A DNA stretch of 64,000 bases from Bin87 sp964347975 (GTDB taxonomy: Bacteria; Chloroflexota; Dehalococcoidia; Lucifugimonadales; UBA3495): assembly GCA_964347975.1 (NCBI GenBank), contig CAYGAY010000017.1, forward strand, positions 8,768-72,767, in the 5' to 3' direction. A program made the translations under genes and the position numbers. The notes below the pieces were generated by a model that was given only the letters and a program-made list of their open reading frames with translations, was not told where the DNA came from and made no database searches. Below are positions 52,091 through 60,788 of the stretch, one piece after another; the stretch's first letter is position 1; each line of letters opens with the position of its first letter.

Positions 52091-54823
52091 ATGTGCGCCA
52101 TGACACCGGAACATTTCATCGCAACCTGGGAAAATACCGCCCTGAACGAGGAACAGGGCGCGCAGTCCTGGTTCAATGACCTCTGCGAACTCATCGGCCA
52201 CGAAAAGCCGCGGGGCGAGCGGAACGGCCTCGTCTATGCCTTTGAGCATCGCATTGAAACCGGCAAGGCCGACGCCTACTACGAAAATCATTTCGCCTGG
52301 GAATTCAAGGCTCGCGAGGGGCAGTTGGACGAGGCGATGCGCCAGGCGCTCGGCTATTCGATGTACCTGAAAACGCCGCCCCTGCTGGTGGTGTCCGCCT
52401 TTAACGTCATCCGCATCCGCACCAACTTTCCCGGCATGGAAAGCGTACAGCGCGAAATACGCATCGCCGATCTGGCGCAGCCGGAAATCCGGGACGTCAT
52501 CAAGCGGGTTTTCACCAACCCGGAGTGGTTCAACACCGGCAAGAGCCGCGACGACGTCACCAAAGAAACCGCCGCGCTGTTCCAGGCGGTGAGCAACGAC
52601 ATGGCCGGTTCGGGCTATGGCGCTGATCCGTCAAAAATCCGGGAACTGGCGCAGTACCTCAACCAGATTATCTTTTGCCTGTACGCCGAGGACGCCGGGC
52701 TGCTGCCCGACGGCGCGTTCACCGGACTCGTGGTGAACCAGCGGCGGGAACCGGAGCGATTCCGCCGGGGCGCGCAAACGCTGTTCGCCGAAATGAACCA
52801 CGGCGGCCTGTTCGGCCCGCAGACCATTGAGCCTTTCAACGGCGAACTGTTCGCCCACGTTCCCGACGTGACGCTGAACACCGCCGCGTTGGAACGCCTG
52901 GCGGAAGCGGCGGCCCAGAACTGGAGCAATATCGAGCCGTCCATATTCGGCACTCTCTTCGAGCGCGCGCTGGGTCTCACCGAGGAACGCGCCCCGCTGG
53001 GCGCGCACTATACCAGCGAGGCAGCTATCCGCCGGGTAGTGCAGCCGGTGATCCTGGACGATCTGCAACGGGAATGGGAGCGCGCCAAAGCGGACGCCGA
53101 CGCCGCCCAGTCCAGCGGCGACACCGACGGCGCGCTGGCCGCGATGCAAGCCTACCGCCGGCAGCTGGCCGGCGCGCGCGTCCTCGACCCGGCCTGCGGC
53201 AGCGGAAACTTCCTTTACGTCACGCTCAAAGCGTTGCTTGACCTGGAGCGGCGGGCCATCGACTACCGAACCGCCCTCCGGAACAACCCGGACGCGCCGC
53301 TGGTGAACCCGACGCAGATGATGGGCCTGGAGGTCAACGAGTACGCGGCGCAACTGGCGAAAACCGCCCTGTGGATTGGCTACATCCAGTGGCACCAGGC
53401 CAACGGATTCGCCTACACCAACCGCCCCATCCTGGACAACATCGACGGGATTGAGCGCCGGGACGCCGCCATTGCCGTTGACGATGATGGCGACGGCGCA
53501 GCGAAAGCGCAATGGCCGGCGGCGACCTACATCATCGGCAACCCGCCTTTTCTGGGGGCCAGCAATATGCTGGACGAGCTGGGGGCCGACTACACCGGAC
53601 GGCTGCGGCAAGCCTATCGCCACGAACTGGACGGCGCGGTTGACCTGTGCTGCTACTGGTTTGAGCAAGCGCGGGCGCAGATTGCAGAGGGTCGGGCACA
53701 GCGGGCCGGCCTGCTGGCCACCCAGGCGATACGGTTCAGCAGCAATCGCCGCACTCTGGAACGCATCAAGGAAACCGGCGACATTTTCGCCGCCTACGAC
53801 GACCTGGAATGGAAACCGGAGGAACCCGGCTCCGCCGCCGTCCACGTGTCCATCATCTGCTTCGACGACGGCAGCGAAACCGCCAAAATGCTGAACGGCG
53901 CGCCGGCATCGGACATTGACACCCGCCTCACCGACGCCGTGCATCTGGACCAGGCGCAAAGGCTGCCGCAGAATCTTGGCATCTGCTTTGCGGGTGTCAG
54001 CAAGGGCGGCCCCTTTGACTTGACCCCGCAAGATGCAGCAACAATGCTGGCCGACAGCAACCCCAACGGCCGACCCAATAGAGACGTTGTGAAACGGTAC
54101 ATCATCGGCAACGATATAAACGGCAGGCCAAAAGAACGCTGGCTGATTGATTTCGGTCCGATGCCAGAGTCGGATGCCCGACTGTACAGCTTGCCTTACC
54201 AGCATTGTAGGCGGTACGTGAAACCCGAAAGGGCAAACAACCGTGAAAAGCGATTGCGGGAACAATGGTGGCAACATCGCAGAAGTGGCGATGACGTCAA
54301 GCAATCTATTGCTCCGCTAACTCGGTATCTTGGCACCAGCCAAGTGTCCAAGCATCGCTACTTCCAGTTCATTGACGCCGACATTACGCCGGATGCAACA
54401 ATTACGACATTTGCCCGTGAGGATGACTACTTTCTGGGGATACTGGAAAGCCGTTTCCATAAGGTATGGACTGCCGCCATCGGCACGCAGTTGCGGGAAA
54501 AGGAATCGGGCCGTCGTTACATCATCAGCGAGTGCTTTGAGAAGTTTCCCTTTCCGACACCCACGGAAGCGCAGCGGCAGGCAGTGGCGCAGGCGGCGCG
54601 GCGGCTGGACGAGCAGCGGCGCAACGTCTGCCGGCCCAAGGGCAGCTACCGCCGCTCGATGACTGCGCTGTACAACGAAAACCCGCCGTGGCTGCGGACG
54701 GCCCACGCCGAGCTGGACGCGGCGGCCGCCGACGCCTACGGCTGGCCGGCCGATGTGACGGACCGCGAGATCCTGCAAAGGCTGGCGCGCCTGAACCGGA
54801 GCGGACGGGCCGGCGCGCCGTGA
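52091..54823 (+). CDS. MmeI-like type IIL restriction-modification enzyme
   Basis: 910 residues from ATG at 52091 (or 907 from 52100). The N-terminal nuclease has D61, E71 and K73 in ADAYYENHFAWEFKA, i.e. D-x9-E-x-K, the same spacing as the MmeI site (D70, E80, K82). A helical connector leads to an N6-adenine methyltransferase: motif I LDPACGSGNFLYV (about 367-379) and motif IV NPPFLGA (about 483). The rest includes target-recognition regions (GNDINGRPKERWLIDFGPMP; SGRRYIISECFEKFPFPTP). Length and order match MmeI (919 residues), a one-chain enzyme that cuts about 20 bases from its site and methylates one strand. No second methyltransferase is adjacent. Confidence 0.9.
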   Translation: MCAMTPEHFIATWENTALNEEQGAQSWFNDLCELIGHEKPRGERNGLVYAFEHRIETGKADAYYENHFAWEFKAREGQLDEAMRQALGYSMYLKTPPLLVVSAFNVIRIRTNFPGMESVQREIRIADLAQPEIRDVIKRVFTNPEWFNTGKSRDDVTKETAALFQAVSNDMAGSGYGADPSKIRELAQYLNQIIFCLYAEDAGLLPDGAFTGLVVNQRREPERFRRGAQTLFAEMNHGGLFGPQTIEPFNGELFAHVPDVTLNTAALERLAEAAAQNWSNIEPSIFGTLFERALGLTEERAPLGAHYTSEAAIRRVVQPVILDDLQREWERAKADADAAQSSGDTDGALAAMQAYRRQLAGARVLDPACGSGNFLYVTLKALLDLERRAIDYRTALRNNPDAPLVNPTQMMGLEVNEYAAQLAKTALWIGYIQWHQANGFAYTNRPILDNIDGIERRDAAIAVDDDGDGAAKAQWPAATYIIGNPPFLGASNMLDELGADYTGRLRQAYRHELDGAVDLCCYWFEQARAQIAEGRAQRAGLLATQAIRFSSNRRTLERIKETGDIFAAYDDLEWKPEEPGSAAVHVSIICFDDGSETAKMLNGAPASDIDTRLTDAVHLDQAQRLPQNLGICFAGVSKGGPFDLTPQDAATMLADSNPNGRPNRDVVKRYIIGNDINGRPKERWLIDFGPMPESDARLYSLPYQHCRRYVKPERANNREKRLREQWWQHRRSGDDVKQSIAPLTRYLGTSQVSKHRYFQFIDADITPDATITTFAREDDYFLGILESRFHKVWTAAIGTQLREKESGRRYIISECFEKFPFPTPTEAQRQAVAQAARRLDEQRRNVCRPKGSYRRSMTALYNENPPWLRTAHAELDAAAADAYGWPADVTDREILQRLARLNRSGRAGAP

Positions 54824-54852
54824 CGGTACAGCAGGCCGGAGTTGGCAGTTTA

Positions 54853-54877
54853 ACGCAAAGGCGCGGAGACGCAAAGG
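54853..54877. repeat. Short direct repeat after the MmeI-like gene
   Basis: ACGCAAAGG at 54853-54861 and again at 54869-54877, 16 bases apart. This kind of repeat occurs between genes in many bacteria. GC content drops sharply after it. The 54824-55170 gap otherwise has no gene I can support. Confidence 0.4.
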
Positions 54878-55084
54878 GAGCTTGATTGTAGATTGCCCGG
54901 CGATACGTTGCCGAGGAAATTTCGCTACTAGAGAATCTCTTGACTAGTGACTAAAATCATCCGCTGACTTAACGGATTTCGTTTTTACGGCTTTGCACAA
55001 AAATTCGTTTTTTGCACCGCCACGAGGTTGCTCCGGTGGCTGGTTCGTGATAGATCCAATGTTGTTCTGCCATCTGATGGCTAA

Positions 55085-55123
55085 TTTTTGGGGATTGTGG
55101 GCTGGTTTTACAATCCCAAAAAA
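55085..55123. repeat. Inverted repeat downstream of the dCTP-deaminase-like gene
   Basis: The 14-base arms 55085-55098 and 55110-55123 (one mismatch) flank 11 bases and have T-rich/A-rich outer ends. It lies 48 bases past the stop of the minus-strand gene. It may function as a terminator, although the U-run is inside the stem. Confidence 0.45.
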
Positions 55124-55170
55124 CCGCGACATTCGTGCCGCGGGTTTGATGGTGTTGAAGCGGCAAGCTC

Positions 55171-55716
55171 CTACTCTTGGTTTTGGAATTGGCCAGTGTG
55201 CTCCCGCAGCGGGGGTAGGCTCACTTGTTCGAGGATCAATTGTGCGATTTTCATGCCCCGCGAGAGCTGGATATGGAACGGACCCCAGTTGTACATCTCC
55301 AGGTAAAGGCGTCCTTTGAATCCCGCCATCACCGTTGGAGCAGTGACGTGGACCGATAACCCGAAGCGTCCTAACGAACTCTTTCCTTCGATTCGAGCTG
55401 CAAGATGACTTGGTAAGGTGATGTACTCGAGAGTCTTGCCTATGATGAGGCGGCGAGGTTCGAACCGATAAGGGCTGGTAGCGAGGGAACGTTGCTCACC
55501 GTGGGTGGAGAGAAGTTGCATTACCTCGACTTCTTCATCGCTAGGTACGATGGTGACTCCTTGTACCTGCTGAGCAGGGAGGAGGATGAGTTCCTCGTGC
55601 AGTAGCAGATCTATGGCCGAACTGTCAATGCGCTCGTCTGGGTCATCGATTGGTGGATCAAACGTGAGCCGACGCGCAGCGATTTCAGCCCGTATGTCAA
55701 TGTCCGAGAGTACCAT
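55171..55716 (-). CDS. dCTP deaminase/dUTPase-superfamily protein
   Basis: 181 residues from ATG at 55716. Typical DCD pieces are MVLSDIDIRAEIAARRLTFD at the start, a RIEGKSSLGRFGLSVHVTAP block (motif around S-S-L-G-R and the catalytic region of the trimer), and GRLYLEMYNWGPFHIQLSRG. Such enzymes convert dCTP to dUTP or hydrolyse dUTP; loss of exact motif residues cannot be judged by eye. Upstream ATG at 55743 would overlap the preceding gene. It follows that gene's stop directly (55718), so they are coupled. Local GC is lower than average. Confidence 0.85.
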   Translation of the reverse strand: MVLSDIDIRAEIAARRLTFDPPIDDPDERIDSSAIDLLLHEELILLPAQQVQGVTIVPSDEEVEVMQLLSTHGEQRSLATSPYRFEPRRLIIGKTLEYITLPSHLAARIEGKSSLGRFGLSVHVTAPTVMAGFKGRLYLEMYNWGPFHIQLSRGMKIAQLILEQVSLPPLREHTGQFQNQE

Positions 55717-55717
55717 C

Positions 55718-56050
55718 TCATTCTCCGTCGTGTCGGTTTTCAATCGCTATCCTTGCCAAGTCATCCTCATAGGCGGAGAAACGGGTTTGCCCGAAGTTGG
55801 TTGGCGGAAATGACACGACGATTTTCCCATTGAACTCTCCCAGTAAGGTCGCCGTTACGGCTTCACGTTCTTCATCCACGATGTCCAACGGAACAAAAGC
55901 GGTCCTCCTCACTCCGTTCAGTTGGAACCACACCTGCGCTTCCTGCGGGGTGGGAAAGGGATCCTTCTGAATTTTGACGTAATGAAGGGGCGCTGCCACT
56001 GGCTCGGTGTACAGGCGTATTTGCTCTGGTTGAAGCGTTCCCTTCCGCAT
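55718..56050 (-). CDS. Hypothetical protein upstream of the DCD-like gene
   Basis: 110 residues from ATG at 56050, which has an AGGAGG site. It contains VWFQLNGVRRTAFVPLDIVD and GEFNGKIVVSFPPTNFGQTR and ends EDDLARIAIENRHDGE. A mixed, strand-rich composition, no membrane helix. No family recognised. Tight spacing to the next gene suggests a shared operon. Confidence 0.65.
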   Translation of the reverse strand: MRKGTLQPEQIRLYTEPVAAPLHYVKIQKDPFPTPQEAQVWFQLNGVRRTAFVPLDIVDEEREAVTATLLGEFNGKIVVSFPPTNFGQTRFSAYEDDLARIAIENRHDGE

Positions 56051-56189
56051 GGATGTGCCTCCTGAGATGTGTGGATAAGATTTGGAACTAGGAGCGTGCT
56101 CATTTTGAGACGTATCCCGAGGCGATGGTTAAGAGGCTGGACGGTAGCACAAATTGACATTTGGATTCAATTGTTTAAAGCTACGAATA

Positions 56190-56361
56190 CAGGGCTATCG
56201 CATATGAATATTGATGGGCAGATCGTATTACGAAACCTCGGCTGGCACGGCAAAATTTTGACCTATCGACTGCATCGCAGGGGACTTCAGAAAGTTTGCT
56301 AGCCCAAAATCGTCCAAAATCTGGCGTTGCGACCTCGGAAATTTCATATGCGATAGCCCTG
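56190..56361. repeat. 19-bp perfect inverted repeat enclosing 134 bp
   Basis: CAGGGCTATCGCATATGAA at 56190-56208 is exactly inverted at 56343-56361. Total length is 172 bp, low in GC. No transposase frame lies inside. It occupies the middle of the 56051-56697 gap, where I see only broken frames; one on the minus strand near 56440-56590 (LAALVLHDFNAVQQAA) ends convincingly like a protein but has an in-frame stop upstream. Candidate non-autonomous mobile element or regulatory hairpin. Confidence 0.55.
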
Positions 56362-56697
56362 GCCACGAATACGAATATATTTTATCATCCAAACAGACGA
56401 GACCGTTTGTACGGCTTGTCATCAAAGTTGGTGCTTGGCTATGCCGCCTGTTGCACGGCGTTGAAATCATGGAGCACCAGCGCGGCCAAGATACCGGGAT
56501 CAACATTCCGGTCATCTTCTCGCTGTGCCTTGCCTCACTTGGCGTCCGGTAGCCGTATCCGCATGTGCCCCATGTGGGCGCAATCGTCGGCCTTTAAATT
56601 TCGCTACTCAGATTCGAACATCACTAAGGCCGCGGCGGGGTTATTGTCCGAACAGGTTTGAGACGCTAACCGGTAAGAGCAGCAGGAGCAGCGACAA

Positions 56698-57057
56698 ATG
56701 ACGACCCAGCAGTATCAACAAACCAGCGCGCATTTCCTGGCGCAGGCCAGACGGGAATTGGCCGACGGCGATCTGGCGCAGGCGTCCGAGAAGGGCTGGG
56801 GCGCCACCGTCCAAATCCTCAAGGCTGTCGCCGAACGGCGCGGCTGGGAACACAGCCGGCACCGACACCACCTCGTTACAGTCAGCCGGCTCAGGTCTGA
56901 AACCGGCGACGGCGACATCCGCATCTTGTTCCGCGCGGCCAGCGATCTCCACGAAAACTTCTACGAAAACACGATGCAGGCTGTCGAGGTCGCAGAAAGC
57001 CTGGACGATGTCGAAGCTCTGCTGAACAAGCTCCTACCCCTGCTGGACCGGACGTAG
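56698..57057 (+). CDS. HEPN-like/PaREP1-type protein (paralogue)
   Basis: 119 residues, clearly related to the 20691-21044 protein: ARRELADGDLAQASEKGWGA, then LKAVAERRGWEHSRHRHHLV, then LFRAASDLHENFYENTM and a C-terminal leucine-rich helix LNKLLPLLDRT. In both, 'NFYEN/NFYED' near the middle is kept. It begins after a low-GC stretch. No partner gene adjoins it. Confidence 0.65.
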   Translation: MTTQQYQQTSAHFLAQARRELADGDLAQASEKGWGATVQILKAVAERRGWEHSRHRHHLVTVSRLRSETGDGDIRILFRAASDLHENFYENTMQAVEVAESLDDVEALLNKLLPLLDRT

Positions 57058-57095
57058 TATCGGCCACGCGGTCTCGACAAGTAGTCGTTAGCGCT

Positions 57096-57165
57096 GCAAC
57101 GAGATTGCCACGAATGCCTGACGGCATTCTCGCAATGACAGATTATCAAAGTGGGTACGCGTGAG
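57096..57165. repeat. MITE-like palindromic repeat, copy 6 (one half)
   Basis: GCAACGAGATTGCCACG (57096-57112), an internal hairpin GAATGCC/GGCATTC (57112-57129), CTCGCAATGACAGATTATC and the end CAAAGTGGGTACGCGTGAG (57147-57165), the inverse of the ends of copies 4 and 5. Only one half of the element is present, just upstream of the dioxygenase genes. Confidence 0.7.
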
Positions 57166-57249
57166 TGCCGGGGTTTGTTGACATCCGGGGAGAAGAACCC
57201 TAGCCTAGCGGAAGATTTGGAAGCGACGCTGCGGGATACGGGTGACATC

Positions 57250-58575
57250 ATGGAGATCAAAGACCTTATCATCGATGACCGGCAGAGGGGGGTTTTCCGG
57301 GTTCACCGGTCATCCATGACCTCCGACGAATTGTTCCGGCGGGAACGGGAACTGATCTTCAGCCGGAGCTGGATCTACCTGGGCCACGAGTCAGAAGTGG
57401 AGAACCCGGGCGACTACCGTCGTCGCACGGTAGCCGGCCGGCCGCTGTTCTTCGCCCGGGGCCGGGATGGGCAGGTGCGGGCGTTCCTCAATTCCTGTCC
57501 GCACCGGGGCGCTTTGATCTGCCGCCAGGACCAGGGCAACGCCGAAGTCCTGCAATGCTTTTATCACGCCTGGTCCTTCAACACCAACGGCGAGCTGGTC
57601 GGCGTTCCTGACCAGGAAGCCTACGGCCCCAACTTCCGGCGGGGCGAGCTGGGCCTGAAGGAACCGCCCCGCGTCGCGAGCTACCGGGGCTTCTACTTCG
57701 TGAGCTTCAACCCCTACGTCGAGGATCTGGTCAGCTACCTGGCCGGCGCCAGGGAATACCTTGACTTGATTATGGACCAATCCGAGGCCGGGATGCGGGT
57801 GGTCCGCGGTTCCAACAAGTACACTATGAAGGCCAATTGGAAGCTGCTGGTGGAAAACAGCCTGGACGGATACCACCTCGTGCCGACCCACCAGACCTAC
57901 CTGGACTACATCAGCAGTCTCGGCGCCGACGACAGCGGGCAAACGGCGGCGTCCCGCATCGTCGGCAAGGCGCGCGCCTTGGGCAACGGCCATTGCGTGA
58001 TCGAATCGCCGGTGCGGAACGGACGGCCCATCGCCCACTGGCACCCGCTGTTCGGCGAGGCGGCCAGGGAGCCCATCGCCCGGGTCCGGCAGCGGCTGGT
58101 GGACAAATACGGAGAAGAGCGGACCTTCCGCATGGCCGACACCTCCCGCAACCTGATCATCTATCCCAACCTGGTGATTAACGACATCATGGCCATCACC
58201 ATCCGGTACTTTGAGCCGCTGGCCCCGGACAACATGGAAGTCACGGCCTGGCATCTGGCGCCGCGGGAGGAATCCGACGCCATGCTGGCCACCCGCCTGG
58301 ACAGTTTCCTGACCTTCCTGGGGCCGGGCGGGTTTGCGACCCCTGACGACGTGGAAGCCCTGGAATCGTGCCAGCTCGGCTTCCGCGCCACCGAAACCGA
58401 GTGGTCGGACATCTCCCGGGGGATGCTCCGGCCGGCCAAATCGACGGACGAGCTGCAGATGCGCGGTTTCTGGCGGCAATGGCACGCCAATATGCAGGGC
58501 CTCACTTACGCCAACGTGCAGGACGCGCCGGCCGAGGAACCGGAAGAAGCGCTGGCTATGGCGACCGACGACTGA
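57250..58575 (+). CDS. Ring-hydroxylating dioxygenase, alpha (large) subunit
   Basis: 441 residues from ATG at 57250. The Rieske centre is formed by CPHRGALICR (CxH) and CFYHAWSF (CxxH), around residues 81-104. The mononuclear iron site is in ENSLDGYHLVPTHQTYLD (two His), with the third ligand, an Asp, further on. The enzyme adds O2 to an aromatic or similar ring using electrons from a ferredoxin/reductase not encoded here. An in-frame start at 57151 lies in a repeat and is rejected. The small subunit follows 40 bases later. Neighbouring SDR 59931-60752 could act on the cis-diol (inference). Confidence 0.94.
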   Translation: MEIKDLIIDDRQRGVFRVHRSSMTSDELFRRERELIFSRSWIYLGHESEVENPGDYRRRTVAGRPLFFARGRDGQVRAFLNSCPHRGALICRQDQGNAEVLQCFYHAWSFNTNGELVGVPDQEAYGPNFRRGELGLKEPPRVASYRGFYFVSFNPYVEDLVSYLAGAREYLDLIMDQSEAGMRVVRGSNKYTMKANWKLLVENSLDGYHLVPTHQTYLDYISSLGADDSGQTAASRIVGKARALGNGHCVIESPVRNGRPIAHWHPLFGEAAREPIARVRQRLVDKYGEERTFRMADTSRNLIIYPNLVINDIMAITIRYFEPLAPDNMEVTAWHLAPREESDAMLATRLDSFLTFLGPGGFATPDDVEALESCQLGFRATETEWSDISRGMLRPAKSTDELQMRGFWRQWHANMQGLTYANVQDAPAEEPEEALAMATDD

Positions 58576-58615
58576 CGCCCGGCCGGAACGGGTGAACCAT
58601 TGGAACGGGTGAACG

Positions 58616-59110
58616 ATGACGACCGGTAACCAACCCACGTTGCGCCAGCAGGTGGAGGACTTTCTGTTCCGCGAAGCGGCGCTTCTGGACGACTGGCGTC
58701 TGGACGATTGGGTTGCCCTGTTCGCCGAGGACGGGCGCTACGTAGTGCCCACCACCGACCTGCCCGACGGCGATCCCCAGCGCGACCTGGTGTTCATCGA
58801 TGATGACATCAATCGCCTGCGCGCCCGAGCCGTCCGACTGAACAGCCGCCATGCCCACCGGGAGTATCCGTGGTCACGGACGCGCCGGTTCATTTCCAAC
58901 GTGCGGGTCGAGGAAACCGCCGCTGGCGAGCTTTCTGTCTCGTCAAACGTCCTGGTGTATCGGTTCCGCGCCGGAGAGGGCGCGCCTTACGTCGGCAGCG
59001 TTGACTACACCCTGCGGCGAAAGGGCGGCGATTTTCAAATCGCGTACCGGCGAGCGGTGCTGGACCTGGAAGCCCTCTCGTGGCATGGCGCGGTGAGCAT
59101 CATCTTCTGA
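58616..59110 (+). CDS. Ring-hydroxylating dioxygenase, beta (small) subunit
   Basis: 164 residues. NTF2-like fold with the family pattern EDFLFREAALLDDWRLDDWV, LFAEDGRYVVPTTDLPDGD, and HREYPWSRTRRFISNVRVEE, ending in a strand pair AVLDLEALSWHGAVSIIF. It forms the alpha3beta3 complex with the upstream protein. ATG at 58616, 40 bases after the alpha gene. Confidence 0.93.
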   Translation: MTTGNQPTLRQQVEDFLFREAALLDDWRLDDWVALFAEDGRYVVPTTDLPDGDPQRDLVFIDDDINRLRARAVRLNSRHAHREYPWSRTRRFISNVRVEETAAGELSVSSNVLVYRFRAGEGAPYVGSVDYTLRRKGGDFQIAYRRAVLDLEALSWHGAVSIIF

Positions 59111-59247
59111 ATGGTCGGGCGATTTTGTCAGAAGCAGGATTGGAGTTACTCAGTTGGACAGACCCCAATTCGTCATTCGCGCTTTCGCGGCAATCCAGCG
59201 CTCCGAATCGCCAGCTTCGCCCTCGATTCGCGTGACCCAAAGCCTTG

Positions 59248-59796
59248 CTAAGGCAACGGCTCTGTAAAAAGGGAGAGCGTTCCGTCATCCTCTGACTCGT
59301 ACCAGACAGAATGTTCCCCTTCGGTCGTCTGCGCTACAGCCTGGCAGAAGGGCCCATGCTCAGCAGTAATAGCCGCGTCTGGACCAGGGGTGATTTCAAG
59401 AATCCGAAAATCATGGAGTGGCTGCCCGGTGTCCGTATCTTCCCAACCTGTGGGATCCATCGCCCAATCGTGAAGTTCTCCACGGTCGAATTCCGTCGGC
59501 CTACCGCCACCGCACGTGGCAACAATGACAACCAAAACTACCAAGATGATGAAGCCAACGAAGGAAAATGCACAGCCAAATGCACAGTTGCAACCTATCT
59601 CCCTAAACAGGCCTTTGAAAAATCCCTCTCTGGCCTCGCCTCCGCGAGAATCACGTTCCTCCGGCGGGTCCGAAAACGTATCGATGGAATCCACCGGCAA
59701 CGAACTCTCAAATGGCCCGAAAGTACGGCAATGTGGACATACTGTGGTGTCTTCTTCAATGTTCTCGCCACAGTAGGAGCACGGTTTTAACGCCAT
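59248..59796 (-). CDS. Zinc-ribbon membrane protein, unknown function
   Basis: 182 residues from ATG at 59796. The start is a double CxxC zinc ribbon (SYCGENIEEDTTVCPHC, about 7-23), then a variable linker, a cysteine-bearing region before one membrane helix near 80-103 (FVGFIILVVLVVIVATC), and a soluble domain with ESEDDGTLSLF at the end. The frame is open upstream to 59916, but the ribbon fixes the start. It is on the opposite strand within the dioxygenase neighbourhood. No family identified beyond the ribbon. Confidence 0.7.
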   Translation of the reverse strand: MALKPCSYCGENIEEDTTVCPHCRTFGPFESSLPVDSIDTFSDPPEERDSRGGEAREGFFKGLFREIGCNCAFGCAFSFVGFIILVVLVVIVATCGGGRPTEFDRGELHDWAMDPTGWEDTDTGQPLHDFRILEITPGPDAAITAEHGPFCQAVAQTTEGEHSVWYESEDDGTLSLFTEPLP

Positions 59797-59930
59797 CGGC
59801 AAAACTCCCTTGACCTGAACGGACCCTTCCCTGGACTTTACGCCAAATTTAGAAAAATACAAAGACCGGGCAAGTTGGTCCGGGGCTTGTGCAAAGTCGT
59901 CGCCGACATTTGTCATGTGGAGGCAAACCC

Positions 59931-60752
59931 TTGAAACTGGCAGGCAAAACGGCGCTGGTAACCGGCGCCAGTCCCAACATCATGGGCGGCATCGCCGAGG
60001 AGCTGGCCCGGGCGGGGGCCAACCTGGTGTGCGTCGATATACGCGAGGAATATGCCGAAAAGTGCGCCGCCGCCATCACAGCCGAAGGGCATGACGCCAT
60101 GGGCGTAGTCTGCGACGTGACCGACGAGGGCCAGGTGATCGCCGCCATCAGCCAGGCCGTAGAACGGTTCGGCGGCGTGGACATTCTGGTGAACGGCGCC
60201 ACCGTATTCAACTTCAAGGGCGTGCTGGATATGCCGGTGGACGAGTGGCGTCGCCAGACCGACATCCTCCTCACCGGCGCGTTCCTGTTCACCAAGCACG
60301 CGGCTCATCAGATGATCGGGCAGGAGCGGAAGGGCAATATCATCAACATCATTTCCACGGCGGGACACCAGGGCGAGCCGGGCAACGTGGGTTATGGCAC
60401 GGCCAAGGGCGGACTGCTCAACTTCACCCGGTCGGCGGCCATGGAATTGGCCCGGTACGGCATTCGGGTCAACAGCCTGACGCCCACCGCCACCGACGCG
60501 TCGGAGGGGCGCGAGCGGGCCGCCCGGTGGGGCGTAGAATGGCCGCGACCCCGCCTGGGAGAACGGGCGGCGGGACTGATACCCGACGCCAGCCGGGGCG
60601 CGCCCCTGCTCAAGCTCCCCAGCCCGTCGCATTACGGCAAGGCGGCGGTTTTCCTGGCGTCCGACGACGCCGAGATGATCACCGGCTTCGACCTGCGCGT
60701 GGACGCCGGCGCCGTTTCCCGGTACTGGATCTGGTCACCGGGGGACGCATAG
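59931..60752 (+). CDS. Short-chain dehydrogenase/reductase (SDR)
   Basis: 273 residues from TTG at 59931, chosen because GGAGG lies 9 bases before and the SDR strand 1 (KLAGKTALVTGASPNIMGG) begins there. A cofactor loop (VTGASPNIMGGIA), NGA at the VNGATVF position, catalytic Ser near IINIISTAGHQG, and Tyr/Lys in GYGTAKGGLL (YGTAK). VCVDIREEYAEK after strand 2 has an Asp that favours NAD. It may oxidise a diol from the neighbouring dioxygenase (inference). Confidence 0.92.
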   Translation: MKLAGKTALVTGASPNIMGGIAEELARAGANLVCVDIREEYAEKCAAAITAEGHDAMGVVCDVTDEGQVIAAISQAVERFGGVDILVNGATVFNFKGVLDMPVDEWRRQTDILLTGAFLFTKHAAHQMIGQERKGNIINIISTAGHQGEPGNVGYGTAKGGLLNFTRSAAMELARYGIRVNSLTPTATDASEGRERAARWGVEWPRPRLGERAAGLIPDASRGAPLLKLPSPSHYGKAAVFLASDDAEMITGFDLRVDAGAVSRYWIWSPGDA

Positions 60753-60788
60753 GGACGGCCGGCCCCGCCGTAGCATCCGCCATCCACA

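Noticed and set aside
52631..54304. A 557-codon minus-strand frame
   Set aside because: Antisense to the MmeI-like gene; no protein-like motifs.
56440..56590. A second in-frame TGA (minus strand) that might be another selenocysteine codon
   Set aside because: No GGUC-capped hairpin follows it and no known protein matches; more likely a decayed gene.
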